This document shows positions 1-12,660 of a stretch of 64,000 nt of DNA, in pieces. A model generated the notes under the pieces. That model searched no databases. It was not told the origin of the DNA and worked only from the letters and a program-made list of their open reading frames with translations. A program made the translations under genes and the position numbers. Numbering within the stretch: position 1 is the first letter of the stretch; every line of letters starts with the position of its first letter. Source of the DNA: Helianthus annuus (Eukaryota > Streptophyta > Magnoliopsida > Asterales > Asteraceae); NCBI RefSeq assembly GCF_002127325.2, contig NC_035443.2:122608922-122672921 (forward strand). Reading direction: 5' to 3'.

Positions 1-1173
1 GATCATTTTATTTACATTCTATTAGCCTAAATAATATTTTTTTATTTTATGTGTATCATTATGTGTAAAAAAATACAAATATATAATTTTTTTAAACAAA
101 CGAGCCGACTTGACGAACCACGAGTTGGCTCGAGCTTTTGACGAGCCGAGCCCGAGCTAAACGTTCCAGCTCGTTAAGGAAAATGAGCCGGCTCGGCTCG
201 ATTCGATTCAATTTTTAAACAAGTCGAGCCTGAGTCCACCCTGGTTCAGTTCGACCCAGCTCGTTTACCGCCCTAGAGATGCACAAATCGTTTTCTTTTC
301 CAACTCGAACCAGTTCTGACTTTGGCCGGTTTGATGTCAAACGAGTTTCGGTTTTGAAACAGGTTTGGTTTCGTCCCGGTATGGTCGGTTTAAAGTACGG
401 TTTTGGTTTGATTTGGTTCCAGATTAAGTTTGTAAATCGGTTCTTGCACACACATTTTGAAATTTTTAAACGACAAAATGAAAAGGTACGTTTATTATTT
501 TTTAAAGATTTCTAAAAAACAAAATAAAAAAATGAAATACAATAAACATAATTCTAAATATTAAAAAAACGTGTTTACTCTTCATCCGAACTATTTGCGT
601 ACATTGATGCATCGTAGGCGAGTTATTTGTTGGATAGGGGATCACTAAGTCTCTCATGCACATCTTCATCGTGCATTGTTTTTTAAATTTCCTTTTGGTC
701 TTCGAGATTTGTTTGGTGTTGTACACGATCCACTGTGTCCAAGTACACTACTTTTAGGATAAAGTGGTGTGTAAGCTACCAGCAATAGACAAAAGAGCAA
801 AGAGATGAAAAAATAACATTAACCCCCTTGAAAGTACAAATACAATATACACTATCTTAGAAAAAAATATGTATACGTCAAGATAAACGTTAAGGCTAAG
901 ACACCAATACAAAATAATTATGCAAAACACGAGTCCTTTCTAAATTCTCATGAAAGCAAACAAAATTGTGTAAGCAGGATCAGTGACGGATTTAGAATAT
1001 TTTCTCAATGGGTTCAAATTTTTCAATAGTAAGATTTTTCACAACCAAACATAGTAATTTTGGGTCTAGTCAATTCGGGTCGGACCCTGTATTTCATGGT
1101 CACACCGAAGTTATCGTTTTATTAATTCATAAAAAAAATCTTACAATTCTTTTTGCGGCGTTGATTTAACTTT
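1..1173. other. Left flank, AT-rich intergenic repeat debris
   Basis: I see no convincing gene here. Positions about 100-260 are rich in GAGCC/GGCTCG motifs and resemble a block at 55140-55600. Positions about 290-440 are a GGTTT-rich, low-complexity stretch. Both look like decayed dispersed repeats. The short open frames here have no recognisable domain. Confidence 0.6.
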
Positions 1174-1310
1174 ATAGTGCACTTAAAAATAATTAAATTA
1201 TCTAATGCTGGTGTTACTGATAGTTGCTACGATATTCTTATAAAGTGTAAAAGATTGTATGGAAATGCATACCCCAAATCATCATTTTTAGATGAGAAAA
1301 CCATAATAAT
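1174..1310 (+). pseudogene. Possible LRR (F-box/LRR-like) exon fragment cut by element E
   Basis: A plus-strand reading beginning after a plausible splice acceptor (…TTTATAG, near 1175) gives LKIIKLSNAGVTDSC, then a CKRL motif about a dozen residues on. This resembles the cysteine-containing leucine-rich repeats of plant F-box/LRR proteins (L..L.LS..G.TD.......C..L). The frame runs straight into the ATAAT target duplication and the LTR of element E at 1311. On the far side of E (54046 on) it reaches a stop after about 16 codons. With only one repeat unit visible this may be chance, and I found no neighbouring exons. Confidence 0.22.
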
Positions 1311-3085
1311 TGTCACACCCCCAAAATCCACCATGCGGAGTACCACCGCTTGGAGGCGTGACATGACCAGGATCGAGCCACCAATCATACTGAACAACGT
1401 ATTTAAGTAAATAAAGCCAACCACAATACGATTGGTGACCAAAAGCTAGTTAACCGAGTTTTAAATTAAACAGCGGAAGCATAAACGTAAAGTCCAAAAC
1501 ATAAGTCCATAGTTTATAAGTTAAAGTTCAAACGCAAGTTTTATAAGTTCATAAGGATTTAAAATTAAGCACGGAACATAACAGTCCGTACACCACAACG
1601 ACTCCTTCCTCGTGCAAGCTCCAAGCATTTAGCGACCTGTAAGGCATGTAACAACGAGTCAACAACAAAGTTGAGTGAGTTCACGTTTGGTTGTTTAGTT
1701 TTAAGTTGTTTCCGAAAACGTGGTTTGTCTTTTGTTGGCATAATTGCCGTGGGGGTTACCCCGTAGTTGAAAGAAAATTTAACCAGTTCATTCTTTATTA
1801 CCCATACCCTGTCCATGATTAGTGGGGGCTTCCCCATGTGAACTACTAGACCGTATGATATCGACTACTACGCAAGTAAGTTGTGCCCTACATCAGTGTC
1901 TATCATCACTGATGGTTTTGCCATAGTCCATTAGTACACGCCTGTCCGACTGGCACGGTGTGAGGTTTGTTAAACTTAATAGCGCTATTAACTAATGACC
2001 CGCTCGCCATTGGCCTCGGCGATTAAGTCGATATAAAATGAGGGACTTATGATAGAGTTTTGTCTAGTAAGTTTAAGGTTGTTGTCCTACACAAGGAGGA
2101 CGAACGTATGTAGTTCTCCCAAAGAGAATACGCAGGATTAATACTGGCATCCTACCCGAGGAGGATGGCCGTACATATCCTACCTAAGTAGGATATGTAG
2201 TTTCCGTTTTAATTCTTTAACCCGTTCCCAAACCACCGGGAATCCCATGCCTTAGAAAGTGTGTGAACTCACCTCGGTTTGCTCGGTTAGATTCTCAAAT
2301 ATAGCTAACAGTCAAGGTCGGTCAATCACGTCCTAATATAATTTACCAGTTAGTCATTTAGTGGCTTTCAAATAGAACACAAAGTTCCTACACGTATCTA
2401 TCACACAACATGCATCGTTTTAACGGTTTATGCCCATCTAAGTTTCCCATCCACTCCCCACTCAAAATCAAACATACGATAATGCACATAACATATATAA
2501 CATGTTAGATCATTCACGGATAGCATACTCGACATTTAGACACGCAAGTCACAACTTATCTAAATTCAGCATTTATATTCAAAACCGGTTGTTTTCGGAC
2601 ATTTTAATAAAATAGTTAAATTATTCCAAAAATTCCCAAATTTTTACAAGATGTCTTAAACGTTCCATATTTTATTGTGTAAAAAAAAATATCGGGGTCC
2701 GGTTCACTACCAATGTTTTATAAAAAAAATCATATTCCGGACTGAACTCAGATTTATGTATTTCTGACCACAGTCCACGGAACAACTTATTAAAAATTCA
2801 TCGAGTGTCCGATTTACGAAATTCTAGTGGGGTAATTAAAAATGCATCGGTTGTCATCAACTGTACAAATTTCATGGTCCGATTCATCACAAAACTCAGG
2901 TTATGATTGAAAGTATGACACCCATTTATTGCTGTCAAAATTCAGCTTAAGTTGCTGTTACAAATTAACATTTTTAAAATAGCAAACGGAGTCCAAAAAT
3001 TATGATTCCGGTGCCATTAGAACCGTATTTCATAATAACATATTTTAGATTCAAAATATCGGTTTTTCGTTAAGTTTATGACCTG

Positions 3086-3113
3086 TTTACAGCCAACTGA
3101 AGTTGGCTGTAAA
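3086..3113. repeat. 28-bp palindrome in E LTR
   Basis: An inverted repeat with 13-bp arms (TTTACAGCCAACT and its complement) around a 2-nt centre. It is also at 52569-52596 with one mismatch in an arm, and perfect at 62502-62529 in the related LTR F. Confidence 0.85.
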
Positions 3114-3639
3114 GTATGGACAGATTGCTGTTTTTGGTCTCTAGCTTACTAGTTTGTATTCGGTTGATCCCGTTAATTATGTTTAGTGATCGTATCAATA
3201 TCAAACATCCATATCAACAAGTGAATCAGCAAATACTCAGTACATATCAAAACAACTTCATACTAACACAATTACATCATGTTTCATCTTCTTGTTTAAA
3301 CCCTTTTTAGTGTTCTTGTGAAATAAATATCATTCTACAAATATTAGCCATAAAAGTAAGATGATCAAGGGTAAACCGAGACTTACTACTAGCTTAAAGC
3401 TAGGGATGATTCTTAGTGAAGAAGATGGAGAGGATGATGGTGAAAAAGGTAGGAACAAAGCCCTTATGAAGCTCCACACAAAGCAAACTCTCTTGTATCA
3501 ACTTTTAACCTTGAATGGGACTTGAAACTTGGAGGATGATGGTTGTTTAGGGTGTTGATGGTGGCGGTTTGGGAGTGACCGAAAGTGAGAGAGAGATGAG
3601 TGAAATGAGGGAGGTGAAAGATTGAGAATGATGGATGAT

Positions 3640-3960
3640 CTTATGGTTCCATACTTCTAATAATCATTCCATATTTTATGTCTACTTCAACAAGCTAACA
3701 ATCTAATAAATAAATCAAAGATAATCTTACAAGATATTTGAAGTACCTTATGTTTCCATACTTCTAATAATCATTCCATATTTTATGTCTACTTCAACAA
3801 GCTAACAATCTAATAAATAAATCAAAGATAATCTTACAAGATATTTGAAGTATCTTATGGTTCCATACTTCTAATAATCATTCCATATTTTATGTCTACT
3901 TCAACAAGCTAACAATCTAATAAATAAATCAAAGATAATCTTACAAGATATTTGAAGTAT
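3640..3960. repeat. Tandem triplication, 107-bp unit, in E 3' LTR
   Basis: Three consecutive, nearly identical copies of a 107-bp AT-rich unit starting CTTATGGTTCCATAC, at 3640, 3747 and 3854. The same triplication is in the other LTR at 53124-53444, so it arose before this copy of E was reverse transcribed. Confidence 0.9.
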
Positions 3961-4453
3961 GGTGAGAATGATATGTGGGGTCCCTTGAGGGACTAAAATC
4001 GCTGGGGGGGGGGGGGGGCTTTGATTCAAAAACTTGCAAAAGATAGTTAGATTGTAAGTATTAGAATGATATATGTTTGTTAGTAACTTTTTAGCGGGTG
4101 TTATGGCATACGGGGATCATGACTAGTTCAGAATAATTACATAATATGTTTGACAAATATTTAGTATCCCGGGTAATGTCTGGTTGTTCGGTCAGATACC
4201 GTTCTGTTAAATTGTTTAATTTTTCCGTAAGGCGTCTTATTTATATATTTTTGTAACGCAATTTATTCCTAACACATAGGAAAACATACCGGACTATTTA
4301 GTAATTTTTCTGTATACTACTAGTATGCTAACACGCACATGTAAGCATAACACAGAAATCAGAGAGCAGTTAAATAGTTTAGCACAATCATCAATCACTT
4401 TAATTATCATTAATAAATTATACGGAATACGTGAAATTTTGAGGGTTGTCACA

Positions 4454-4489
4454 TTCTCCCCCTGTTAAGAAAATTTCGTCCCGAAATTT
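4454..4489 (-). other. Fossil PPT and stem-loop inside E LTR
   Basis: Read on the minus strand, a stem-loop (AAATTTCG, loop GGA, CGAAATTT; plus 4471-4489) is followed by CAGGGGGAGAA and TGTGACAACCC. This is a complete PPT plus LTR-start arrangement lying 101 bp inside the present LTR edge. LTR F (61377) starts exactly with TGTGACAACCC, which suggests 4453 was the ancestral LTR boundary. Confidence 0.7.
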
Positions 4490-4514
4490 AGTGCGTGGTT
4501 ACTGAGGAAGCTAG

Positions 4515-4954
4515 TTAAGTTGCGTTGTTATCCTGATTTTCCTGGGGTGTCACATCATCCCCCCGTTTATTTGGAATTTCGTCCCGAAATTCTGCGGTAG
4601 CTTCAGCCTCAGTAGTGGTTGCATTTTTCTTAAACAGCTGGGGATACTTGAGTTTCATTTGGTCTTCTCGTTCCCAGGTATACTCTGGGCCACGACGGGA
4701 ATTCCAACGAACTCGGACGACAGGTATTCTGGTGTGCTTGAGAATCTTAACGTCTTGATCCGTAATCTCTACTGGTTCCTTGACGAATCGCAGCTTGTCG
4801 TCGATTGTGAGCTCTTTGAGAGGAACTATGAGGGTCTCATCTGACAGACACTTCTTCAGATTCGACACATGGAATATGTTGTGAACTCCACTGAGTTCTT
4901 CCTGTAGGTTCAGCCTATAAGCGACTTTGCCAATTTTCTCAATGATCTCGAATG
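4515..4954 (-). CDS. Element E pol, C-terminal fragment (integrase end and chromodomain)
   Basis: This minus-strand fragment continues, in frame, the integrase at 17863-19542. The two were separated by the insertion of A1, whose target duplication GTCCG (4955-4959) splits a codon. The reading covers the region after the GPY/F-like module (EELSG…HVSNLKKCLSDE) and a chromodomain-like end with [18 protein letters not shown]. Chromodomains of this family target integration to particular chromatin. The final 14 or so codons, including the stop, lie inside the 3' LTR (edge at 4554), and the present PPT is itself coding (codons for KRGD). A stem-loop at 4574-4592 is also in the coding frame. Confidence 0.85.
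4555..4567 (-). promoter_or_regulatory. Polypurine tract of element E
   Basis: The minus strand reads AACGGGGGGATGA directly before the 3' LTR start TGTGACACCCC, so this is the expected plus-strand DNA primer site. It lies within the pol reading frame. Confidence 0.75.
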
Positions 4955-4959
4955 GTCCG

Positions 4960-6131
4960 TGACGGGTGGTCCTTGGGACAACCCTTAAGCATGTTAAGAT
5001 ATGAAATAATCCTCCATTTAACCGCGTAATTATCTTGAATTAGATAACTACGATGCTTATGTTTCAGGTGCGAATTAGGAGATAAGAGATGGATAAAAGG
5101 CAGCTTATGGATGCTTTGGTGGAAAACGGGTCGAGAGAAGAACACAAGACAAAACATAGGAGTCAAGATTGCTGAGTACCGTAAATTACGGTTCTACCGT
5201 AATTTACGGTAGACCTGATTTTTGTTGATTCCTGCACCGTAACACAGGCTTGATTCACCGTAACCATTTGATGTCCACCGTAAATTAAGGTGGAGCCGTA
5301 ATTTACGGTGGAGCCTGAACGTGAAAAATGTAACTGCCACAATATACTCGGTTTTTGGGTGTCCTTTGGTATTATTCTCATCATTGACGGTTCTTGGGCA
5401 CTTTGGGGGCGAATTTGGAGTATTTGCTTGCTTTGTGAACATTTCTAAACATTCGGTTTGTGTTTTTAATTCGTATGAACACTAGATTGATGTTGATGAT
5501 GATTCACCGAGCCATGTCCGGCTAAACTCTTCGGTGATCATCCTAGGTGAATGTTTCTAAGACTTTTGTGTGTTAATTTCTGCATTTCTAGAATGATATT
5601 TTGCGTTGCTTGAATGTCATGGTGTATGTTTGATTGTTTGTAGTGCGTTAATCTATATCACAATTTCTAGTCTTGATCGTACGTTCTTGGTGCCGTTGGC
5701 AACCGAGATATCACGGGAAGGGTTAGGGTTGGTTATTGGTTAATAGGTCATCGGGAAACAACCTCGCATTATCTAATCCGAGTACTTTGTTCCCTTTTAT
5801 CACTTCAATCACACATACACGAGTTATGTCTATGTAACTCTTTCTAGTGAAATTGCACACAATTGTTTAAAGAAACTGAAACCTAGGGTGATCATTGTTC
5901 TCTCCTATTTGTTTACAACCTACTTTGATTTGAATTAGTTCTTAATTTAGTTTTCTAAAACAACAACCCACAATCTTGAATTTTAATTTTCTGCAAGTTA
6001 GTTTAATTCTAGTTTAAATACAAAGCTATACAGTCAACACATTTTCCACATACTCCCTGAGTTCGATACCCTACTACCGCTAACTACAGTTGTTTAGGGA
6101 TTAAATTTGCGTGACCCACGACATCACGTCA
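4960..6131 (+). repeat. 5' LTR of A1
   Basis: 1172 bp, matching 16686-17857. It contains two pairs of 15-bp near-palindromes of the ACCGTAAATTACGGT type (5178-5192 and 5196-5210; 5277-5291 and 5295-5309), members of a pair offset by 18 bp. Position 5288 breaks one of them (A here, C in the 3' LTR). Confidence 0.95.
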
Positions 6132-6136
6132 AATTT

Positions 6137-6154
6137 TGGCGCCGTTGCCGGGGA
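6137..6154 (+). promoter_or_regulatory. Primer-binding site of A1, tRNA-Asp type
   Basis: TGGCGCCGTTGCCGGGGA, 5 nt after the LTR, is complementary to the 3' end of plant tRNA-Asp, as is usual for Athila-lineage elements. It primes minus-strand DNA synthesis. Confidence 0.9.
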
Positions 6155-6243
6155 GTAGTGCGCAACGTGTGTTAATTTCATAGTTTTGTTTGTTATTTTC
6201 GGGTTTACGCTGGTTGTGTTTAGTGTGCAGGTACTTGAGGTGT

Positions 6244-9200
6244 ATGCATACTAGAGGCTCTCACAGGTCATCACCGCTATCGTTTGATCCGGAAATTGAA
6301 AGAACGCTACGACAAAACCGAGTTTTAGTGAGAGAAAACAAAATCATTGGTTCACCTACTTCCCTCATTACACCGAGAAACATCATGGCTGATTCTCAGA
6401 TTCCACTTACAACCAGTCAAACAACCTCATCCTTTATACCTACTTCCACCCAACCATCACCAAACACTACATTATCTAATACCACCGCTGGATTTACACC
6501 AACCAATTCCACTCAACCAATCACCACTCAAAATGAGCCTACCATCACTTACGATCCATTCACCACAATCCCACCATTATCTCACTTCTTTCCCCCAACT
6601 ACGGGTCAATCATCATCTACCTTCACAATTGCACCCAATTCAACTATTGTGCATACTACCCCATCCTTTAGACCACAACAATCGGGTTTTCAGTATTCAA
6701 ACATTCCATTTGGGCAAACCTCGGGAATGCAAGGGGGTGATTATGATGAGGGATTTGAAGACTTTGAGGGGTATGAAGATGATGGGTATGGTTATGGAGA
6801 TTATGGTGATCAAGGGGATTTTGGGTATGTTCAGAATCAATCTCAAGGGATGGCGAGTGTTGGTGGAATGCAACATCAACAACTTATACCACAACATATT
6901 CGGCCAAGACCACAAGGGCCACCAATGCCACAACCGATTCCATTGCAACAGGTCCGGCCACAACATGTACACCAACAACCATTTCAAAGACCGCCTCAGC
7001 GCCCACCGATGCGACCACAACAGTTTCAACAACCGATCGCACCACAAGGGCAAGTACCAAGACCGAATGGGCCGATTATTCCGAGAGGTAGGTATGGTGT
7101 GCCACGAAGACATCTTAGAGAAAATGCAAGGGGAATAGAGGCACATTTCAGGCCAATCATTACTCAAAACCCCTCACCGGTGGTTATCCCTCACAACAAC
7201 CAAGGGAGAACTTTTGAAGTAAGAACAAACTCGTTGCAAAGTTTACCGAAGTACAAGGGGTTAGCAACAGAGGAGCCGTATTTCCATCTAGAGGCCTATG
7301 ATTCAATTTGTAACACTTTTGGGAGTCAAGGTTTTTCGGCCGATGAAGTCAAGTTAGTCTTATTTCAGTTTTCTTTGGAGGATAAGGCAAAGAAGTGGTT
7401 CTACACTTTGCCTTCGGCATCAATATATACATGGGGGGAGATGCAACAAACCTTTTTGGATGAATTCTACACCGCCCAAAAGACCAATGATGCGCGGAAG
7501 GGGTTGAGAAGCTTTCAACAACAACACGGTGAGATGTTCCATGAGGCGTTTGAGCGTTTTAACATGATGATTAAAAACTGCCCTCATCATGGGATTGAGT
7601 TATGGGAGTTAATGAACGCTTTTCATGAGGGGTTAAGTGCCGAAGATGCACGGGATTTAATGTCTATCACCGGAGGGACATTTGGAACGAATTATGAGAA
7701 TGAAGATTGGGAGTTTTTGGAGAGTATGGCAACTACATCAAAAAGGAAAGCCCAAGCTTCGAGGAGAGCCCGACCGACAACTAACCGACCACAAGTGCAT
7801 GCCATAGATGAAGGTAATGTTCAAACTACTAATCAAATTTATGATGTGTGTGCTTTGTGTAATGAAATAGGTCACGCGGCTGAAAATTGCCAAGGAATGT
7901 TGGAAGGGCAATATGAGGAAGTTCACGCAGTTCAAGGCCAAGGAGGAGGTGGTAGGAACTACAACAACATGAATTCTAATACCTACCACCCCGGGTTGAG
8001 GAATCACCCGAACTTTAGATATGGGAACCCGTCAAATCAAGCGAACCCAAATTTTCAAGGTAGCCAAGGTAATTTTGGTTCACGGCCATCTTATAATAAC
8101 CAAGGTGGGTACCGGGGCGGAAATAATCAAGGGTATCAAAAACAATACCAAACGGGTCAAGATCAAGGGGGATCTTCGGGTGGAAATGAGGTGATGGAGA
8201 TGCTTAAAAGCATGCAATTGGAAATGCAAAAGCGAAATCAACTTGATGAAGTGCGGATGCAAAAAGATGAGGTTCGCGATAAAAGCATCCAGTCACTAAC
8301 GACTCAAATGGGGCAATTAGCAACCGATGTGGCGGAACTAAAGAAAGGTAAGGGTCAACTTCCAAGCGACACAAAGGTAAACCCTTCACATGGTTCGTCA
8401 CGAGGTAATGTTAATATTAACCATGTTAGTGTGTTAAGAAGTGGTAAAGAGTTTAAGGCCAATTTGTCACCCGAATTGGTCGAGGGGGTGGTTGAGGACA
8501 TCACGGGAATGGAAAGTGATGATGAACTTTCACCGGTTAAACCAAAAGAAATAACTATTAAAAAACCGGGGTTGGGTGAAAGTGAAAAGAATGAAAGTGA
8601 AAAGATAGAGGGTGAACCGAGTCAAGTTCCATTCCCATCGGCTTTACTTGACCCGGGAAAGAAAAATTTTATTGTGTCAAGGGGTCCTCAAAAAGAGGAA
8701 ATGTGGGATATGTTCAAACAAGTTAAAATAAATCTCCCACTTCTTGATGCAATAAAACAAGTTCCCGCTTATGCAAAATTTTTAAAAGAATTATGCACAC
8801 AAAAGAGGCAAAACAAGAAAAAAGTGCCTAAGCGGGTAGATTTGACCGGGCAAGTGAGTGCGGTGTTGAATGGGGAGCTTCCTCCTAAGCTCCAAGATCC
8901 AGGCACGCCATTGATTAATGTACAAGTTGGTAATTTTCAAATGGCTAAGGCGTTGCTAGATCTTGGAGCCGGAGTTAGCATTTTACCGGGGGGATTATAC
9001 GACCAATATGACTTTGGTCCATTAGCAAGGGTGGAGACGACGGTTGTTTTGGCCGATTTGTCTCATAAGTTGCCCCGGGGTATGGTTCAAAATGTTATTG
9101 TTAAAATTGATGAGTTTTACTACCCGGTGGACTTTTTGGTTTTGGACTACTCATCGGCGGACCCTAAACAACAACAGAACATAATTTTGGGTCGGCCATT

Positions 9201-12200
9201 TTTAAGCACCGCACATGCTATTATCGATTGTAGATTTGGTACAGTTGATATGGCATTCGGAAATCGAAAAATGCGTTTGAATGTTTTCACTAACAATTCT
9301 AATGCTAACGGTGTTGATGAGTGTTTTATGGCAGACATAGTAGATGGATGCAACCCGCATGAGTATGAGGAGGATGGTTTGGATATTTGCCTGTGTGACT
9401 TTTCTGAACAGGTACATGCTTATGCACTACGGGTTGAAGAGGAAGCACAAGATGTGATGGCGATGAAAGAAGGTAGACCACCATGGACTCATCAATTCGA
9501 GGGTCTACCGGTCGAAATCGATTCGGGTACCAAACCATCGTTGGAGGAACCACCAAAGTTAGAGCTCAAGGACTTGCCCGGCCATTTGAAGTATGTATTT
9601 TTAGGGGATAATGACACTTTGCCGGTCATTATTGCCTCTAATTTGGAAGTGGCACAAGAGCAAGCCTTGATGGAGGTGTTAAAAGCAAACAAGGGTGCTA
9701 TTGGATGGACGATTGCCGATCTTAAAGGAATTAGTCCATCTATCGTCATGCACAAAATTATCACAAACGAAGATGCCAAACCGACACGAGAAGCTCAAAG
9801 GCGGTTGAACCCGAACCTAAGGGAGGTAGTAAAAAAGGAGGTAATTAAATGGTTGGATGCGGGAATCATCTATCCGATTTCGGATAGTGCTTGGGTGAGT
9901 CCCACCCAAGTTGTGCCTAAGAAGGCCGGCATTCAAGTAGTCAAGGACGAAAGTGGTGAACAAATTGCCACCCGACCGGTTACCGGATGGCGGGTGTGTA
10001 TTGACTACCGAAAACTGAATGCCGCCACTTCTAAGGACCATTTCCCGCTACCTTTTATTGATCAAATTATTGAAAAATTGTCGGGTCAAAAATATTATTG
10101 CTTCTTAGATGGGTATTCGGGTTATAATCAAATTGCCATACACCCGGATGACCAACACAAGACCACCTTCACATGCCCATACGGCACTTTTGCCTTTAGG
10201 CGAATGCCGTTTGGGTTGTGTAATGCTCCGGCAACTTTTCAACGATGTATGATGAGTATTTTCTCGGACATGGTTGGAGAGTCGCTCGAAGTGTTCATGG
10301 ATGATTTTTCCATTTTTGGCACCACTTTTGATGCTTGTCTCAACGAATTGCAAAAGGTTTTAAAAAGGTGCGTTGAGAAAAATTTGGTGCTAAGTTGGGA
10401 GAAAAGTCACTTCATGGTGCAAGAGGGCATTGTGTTGGGACACGTGATTTCGGAAAGGGGGATGGAGGTGGATAAGGCAAAGATACGGGTAATTTCATCA
10501 TTGCCACCTCCTAAAAATGTTAAGGGTGTACGGTCATTCCTGGGACACGCGGGTTTTTATCGACGTTTCATTAAGGGTTTTAGTGTTATCACCAAACCCT
10601 TATGCAATTTGCTATTAAAAGATGTCCCGTTTGACTTTACTAATGAGTGCATGCAAGCTTTTACTGTTTTGAAGGAACATTTGGTCAAGGCGCCTATCTT
10701 GCAACCACCTGATTGGTCAAAGCCGTTCGAGATAATGTGTGATGCCAGCGATACTACTATTGGTGCAGTTTTGGGTCAACGGGTTGACAAGAAGCCGGTG
10801 GTTATTTACTATGCAAGCAAAACTTTATCCGAAGCGCAACTTAACTACACCACAACCGAGAAGGAGTTACTAGCAGTGGTGTATGCTTTGGATAAGTTTC
10901 GCTCGTATATTTGGGGAAGCAAGGTAGTGGTTTACTCGGATCATAGTGCGGTTCGGTACTTGATGGAGAAAAAGGATGCAAAGCCGCGATTGATTCGGTG
11001 GGTCTTATTGTTACAAGAGTTTGATCTTGAGATCCGAGACAAAAAGGGATGTGAGAATGTCGTCGCGGATCATTTGTCCCGAATCCCGTTGGAAGGTGTA
11101 GATGATGCAAGTGAAATCAATGAACGGTTCCCCGATGAACAATTGTTGGCCGTTTCTACTTATGTTGCCCCTTGGTATGCTCATTATGTTAACTATTTGG
11201 CCAAGGGTGCGATTCCAAATCATTGGACTAAGAAGAGACGACAACAGTTTTCTAGTCAAGTGAAGCAATATATATGGGACGAACCCGATTTGTTCAAAAT
11301 CGGGGCCGATCAAGTGATAAGAAGATGTGTTCCCGAAACTGAAGTGTTAGAGATATTGACCCATGCTCATTCATCTGCATGTGGGGGCCATTTTAGTGGG
11401 AATAAGACAGGCTACCGGGTGTTATCGAGTGGGTTTTATTGGCCCACGATTTTCAAGGATGCTCGTGAGTATGCCCGAAATTGCATCAATTGTCAAAGAA
11501 TGGGAAGCATTTCGAAACGTGATGAAATGCCGTTGCAACCGATTTTGGTAGTGGAGGTATTTGATGTTTGGGGAATAGACTTCATGGGTCCTTTCCCAAA
11601 CTCAAATGGGTTTTTATACATATTGGTTGCGGTTGATTATGTGTCGAAATGGATTGAAGCTATTGCCACAAGGACCAACGATCATTCCGTTGTATGTAAG
11701 TTTGTGCAATCTAACATTTTTTCTCGTTTTGGTGTACCTCGGGTGATAATAAGTGATGGTGGTTCACATTTCAAAAATTTCAATTTTGGAAAGTTGTTAA
11801 GGAGATATAGTGTGAATCACCGTGTGGCTACACCGTACCACCCGCAAACAAGTGGTCAAGTGGAGGTATCTAACCGGCAAATCAAAGAAATTCTAATGAA
11901 GACGGTTAGAACTGATAGGAAAGATTGGTCAAGCAAGCTTGATGATGCATTGTGGGCATATCGCACGGCTTTCAAAACCCCACTTGATACCACTCCGTAT
12001 CGAATGGTTTACGGGAAAGGATGTCATTTGCCTATGGAGTTGGCACATAGGGCATATTGGGCAATTAAAACAGTGAATGCGGACTATGATGAAGCGGGTC
12101 GGGCGAGGAAGCTTCAACTGAATGAAATTGAAGAGAAAAGGGACCAAGCGTATGAGTGTGCATCCGCATACAAAGACAAACTGAAAAAGGTTCATGATGC

Positions 12201-12483
12201 GAAGATAAAGAAGAAGAACTTTGAAGTGGGTCAAAAAGTGTGGTTATACAATTCAAGGTTGAAAATGTTCGCGGGGAAACTCAAGAGCAAGTGGATGGGC
12301 CCTTATGTTGTCCGACGAGTGGGAAGGTTCGGAGATGTTGACATTCAAGACGAGCGAACATTGAAACAACAAACGGTGAACGGTCACCGGTTAAAGCCGT
12401 ATTTGGATGGCAATGACATTAACAACTTGGAGCTTGACAAAGCGGGCTACATCTTACGCCCGGTCGAGGAGGAACAACCATAA
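6244..12483 (+). CDS. A1 gag-pol polyprotein, Athila-like, intact
   Basis: One open frame of 2079 residues from the ATG at 6244; the frame extends upstream to 6190 without another ATG, and A2's gag-pol also begins MHTR. In order: a Gln/Pro-rich N-terminus; a retrotransposon gag domain (about residues 340-485); a CCHC knuckle [14 protein letters not shown] (about 536-549); a protease with the DLGA active site (Asp about 906, the Athila-style variant of D-S/T-G); RT with FMDD (about 1351-1354); RNase H (CDASD, Asp about 1500); integrase with an H-H-C-C zinc finger (from about 1707) and a catalytic triad Asp 1779, Asp 1838, Glu 1874, the last two separated by 35 residues; and a C-terminal GPY-like module without chromodomain. 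Every catalytic residue I checked is present. It encodes capsid, protease, polymerase and integrase for the whole replication cycle. Confidence 0.96.
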   Translation: MHTRGSHRSSPLSFDPEIERTLRQNRVLVRENKIIGSPTSLITPRNIMADSQIPLTTSQTTSSFIPTSTQPSPNTTLSNTTAGFTPTNSTQPITTQNEPTITYDPFTTIPPLSHFFPPTTGQSSSTFTIAPNSTIVHTTPSFRPQQSGFQYSNIPFGQTSGMQGGDYDEGFEDFEGYEDDGYGYGDYGDQGDFGYVQNQSQGMASVGGMQHQQLIPQHIRPRPQGPPMPQPIPLQQVRPQHVHQQPFQRPPQRPPMRPQQFQQPIAPQGQVPRPNGPIIPRGRYGVPRRHLRENARGIEAHFRPIITQNPSPVVIPHNNQGRTFEVRTNSLQSLPKYKGLATEEPYFHLEAYDSICNTFGSQGFSADEVKLVLFQFSLEDKAKKWFYTLPSASIYTWGEMQQTFLDEFYTAQKTNDARKGLRSFQQQHGEMFHEAFERFNMMIKNCPHHGIELWELMNAFHEGLSAEDARDLMSITGGTFGTNYENEDWEFLESMATTSKRKAQASRRARPTTNRPQVHAIDEGNVQTTNQIYDVCALCNEIGHAAENCQGMLEGQYEEVHAVQGQGGGGRNYNNMNSNTYHPGLRNHPNFRYGNPSNQANPNFQGSQGNFGSRPSYNNQGGYRGGNNQGYQKQYQTGQDQGGSSGGNEVMEMLKSMQLEMQKRNQLDEVRMQKDEVRDKSIQSLTTQMGQLATDVAELKKGKGQLPSDTKVNPSHGSSRGNVNINHVSVLRSGKEFKANLSPELVEGVVEDITGMESDDELSPVKPKEITIKKPGLGESEKNESEKIEGEPSQVPFPSALLDPGKKNFIVSRGPQKEEMWDMFKQVKINLPLLDAIKQVPAYAKFLKELCTQKRQNKKKVPKRVDLTGQVSAVLNGELPPKLQDPGTPLINVQVGNFQMAKALLDLGAGVSILPGGLYDQYDFGPLARVETTVVLADLSHKLPRGMVQNVIVKIDEFYYPVDFLVLDYSSADPKQQQNIILGRPFLSTAHAIIDCRFGTVDMAFGNRKMRLNVFTNNSNANGVDECFMADIVDGCNPHEYEEDGLDICLCDFSEQVHAYALRVEEEAQDVMAMKEGRPPWTHQFEGLPVEIDSGTKPSLEEPPKLELKDLPGHLKYVFLGDNDTLPVIIASNLEVAQEQALMEVLKANKGAIGWTIADLKGISPSIVMHKIITNEDAKPTREAQRRLNPNLREVVKKEVIKWLDAGIIYPISDSAWVSPTQVVPKKAGIQVVKDESGEQIATRPVTGWRVCIDYRKLNAATSKDHFPLPFIDQIIEKLSGQKYYCFLDGYSGYNQIAIHPDDQHKTTFTCPYGTFAFRRMPFGLCNAPATFQRCMMSIFSDMVGESLEVFMDDFSIFGTTFDACLNELQKVLKRCVEKNLVLSWEKSHFMVQEGIVLGHVISERGMEVDKAKIRVISSLPPPKNVKGVRSFLGHAGFYRRFIKGFSVITKPLCNLLLKDVPFDFTNECMQAFTVLKEHLVKAPILQPPDWSKPFEIMCDASDTTIGAVLGQRVDKKPVVIYYASKTLSEAQLNYTTTEKELLAVVYALDKFRSYIWGSKVVVYSDHSAVRYLMEKKDAKPRLIRWVLLLQEFDLEIRDKKGCENVVADHLSRIPLEGVDDASEINERFPDEQLLAVSTYVAPWYAHYVNYLAKGAIPNHWTKKRRQQFSSQVKQYIWDEPDLFKIGADQVIRRCVPETEVLEILTHAHSSACGGHFSGNKTGYRVLSSGFYWPTIFKDAREYARNCINCQRMGSISKRDEMPLQPILVVEVFDVWGIDFMGPFPNSNGFLYILVAVDYVSKWIEAIATRTNDHSVVCKFVQSNIFSRFGVPRVIISDGGSHFKNFNFGKLLRRYSVNHRVATPYHPQTSGQVEVSNRQIKEILMKTVRTDRKDWSSKLDDALWAYRTAFKTPLDTTPYRMVYGKGCHLPMELAHRAYWAIKTVNADYDEAGRARKLQLNEIEEKRDQAYECASAYKDKLKKVHDAKIKKKNFEVGQKVWLYNSRLKMFAGKLKSKWMGPYVVRRVGRFGDVDIQDERTLKQQTVNGHRLKPYLDGNDINNLELDKAGYILRPVEEEQP

Positions 12484-12581
12484 AAGGTCCAGGTTTGGTG
12501 GTAGTGTACATAGTAGTTTCGTTTTATTTTGTTTGTATAGTTGCACAATTGCCTTAGTTCCTCGAAGTCCGTGTTCGAAAC

Positions 12582-12660
12582 AAGTGTGGGGATATTCGGG
12601 TTGCAAATTGCTCTACATTGTGTTGAGGACAACACGGGATTTTTTTGAGGGGGTAGGGTA
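12582..12660 (+). other. Post-pol module: PPT-like tract and AGGA stem-loop
   Basis: AAGTGTGGGGAT (12582-12593) is identical to the first 12 bases of A1's PPT-region motif. It is followed by a stem-loop GTGTTG-AGGA-CAACAC (12620-12635) and a G-run (TTTGAGGGGGTAGGG). A2 has the same order after its pol (39000-39093, minus strand), so the noncoding module is conserved between the two families. Confidence 0.6.

Larger units (their letters stand above)
1311..4554 (-). repeat. 3' LTR of element E
   Basis: This 3244-bp LTR aligns along its length with 50793-54040, with roughly thirty differences seen by eye. It starts TGTCACACCC and ends GGGTGTCACA. It contains CAGCGGAAGC (about 1473), a motif also found near the U5 end of element C's LTR and, as CAGCGGAA, near one end of solo LTR D. 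It also holds a 28-bp palindrome, a 107-bp triplication and a G homopolymer (about 4003-4018). Its outermost 101 bp (4454-4554) overlap the pol coding end and contain an older PPT-like sequence. Confidence 0.93.

Noticed and set aside
1565..1837. Open frame in E LTR (minus) conserved at 51048-51320 and, with similar residues, at 63625-63954
   Set aside because: The similarity follows from nucleotide identity of related LTRs; it has no start context, no domain, and differs in frame extent between copies.
6347..7138. Long alternative frame inside A1 gag (and similar shadows in A2)
   Set aside because: Overlaps the Pro/Gln-rich gag N-terminus in another frame; composition explained by the true frame.
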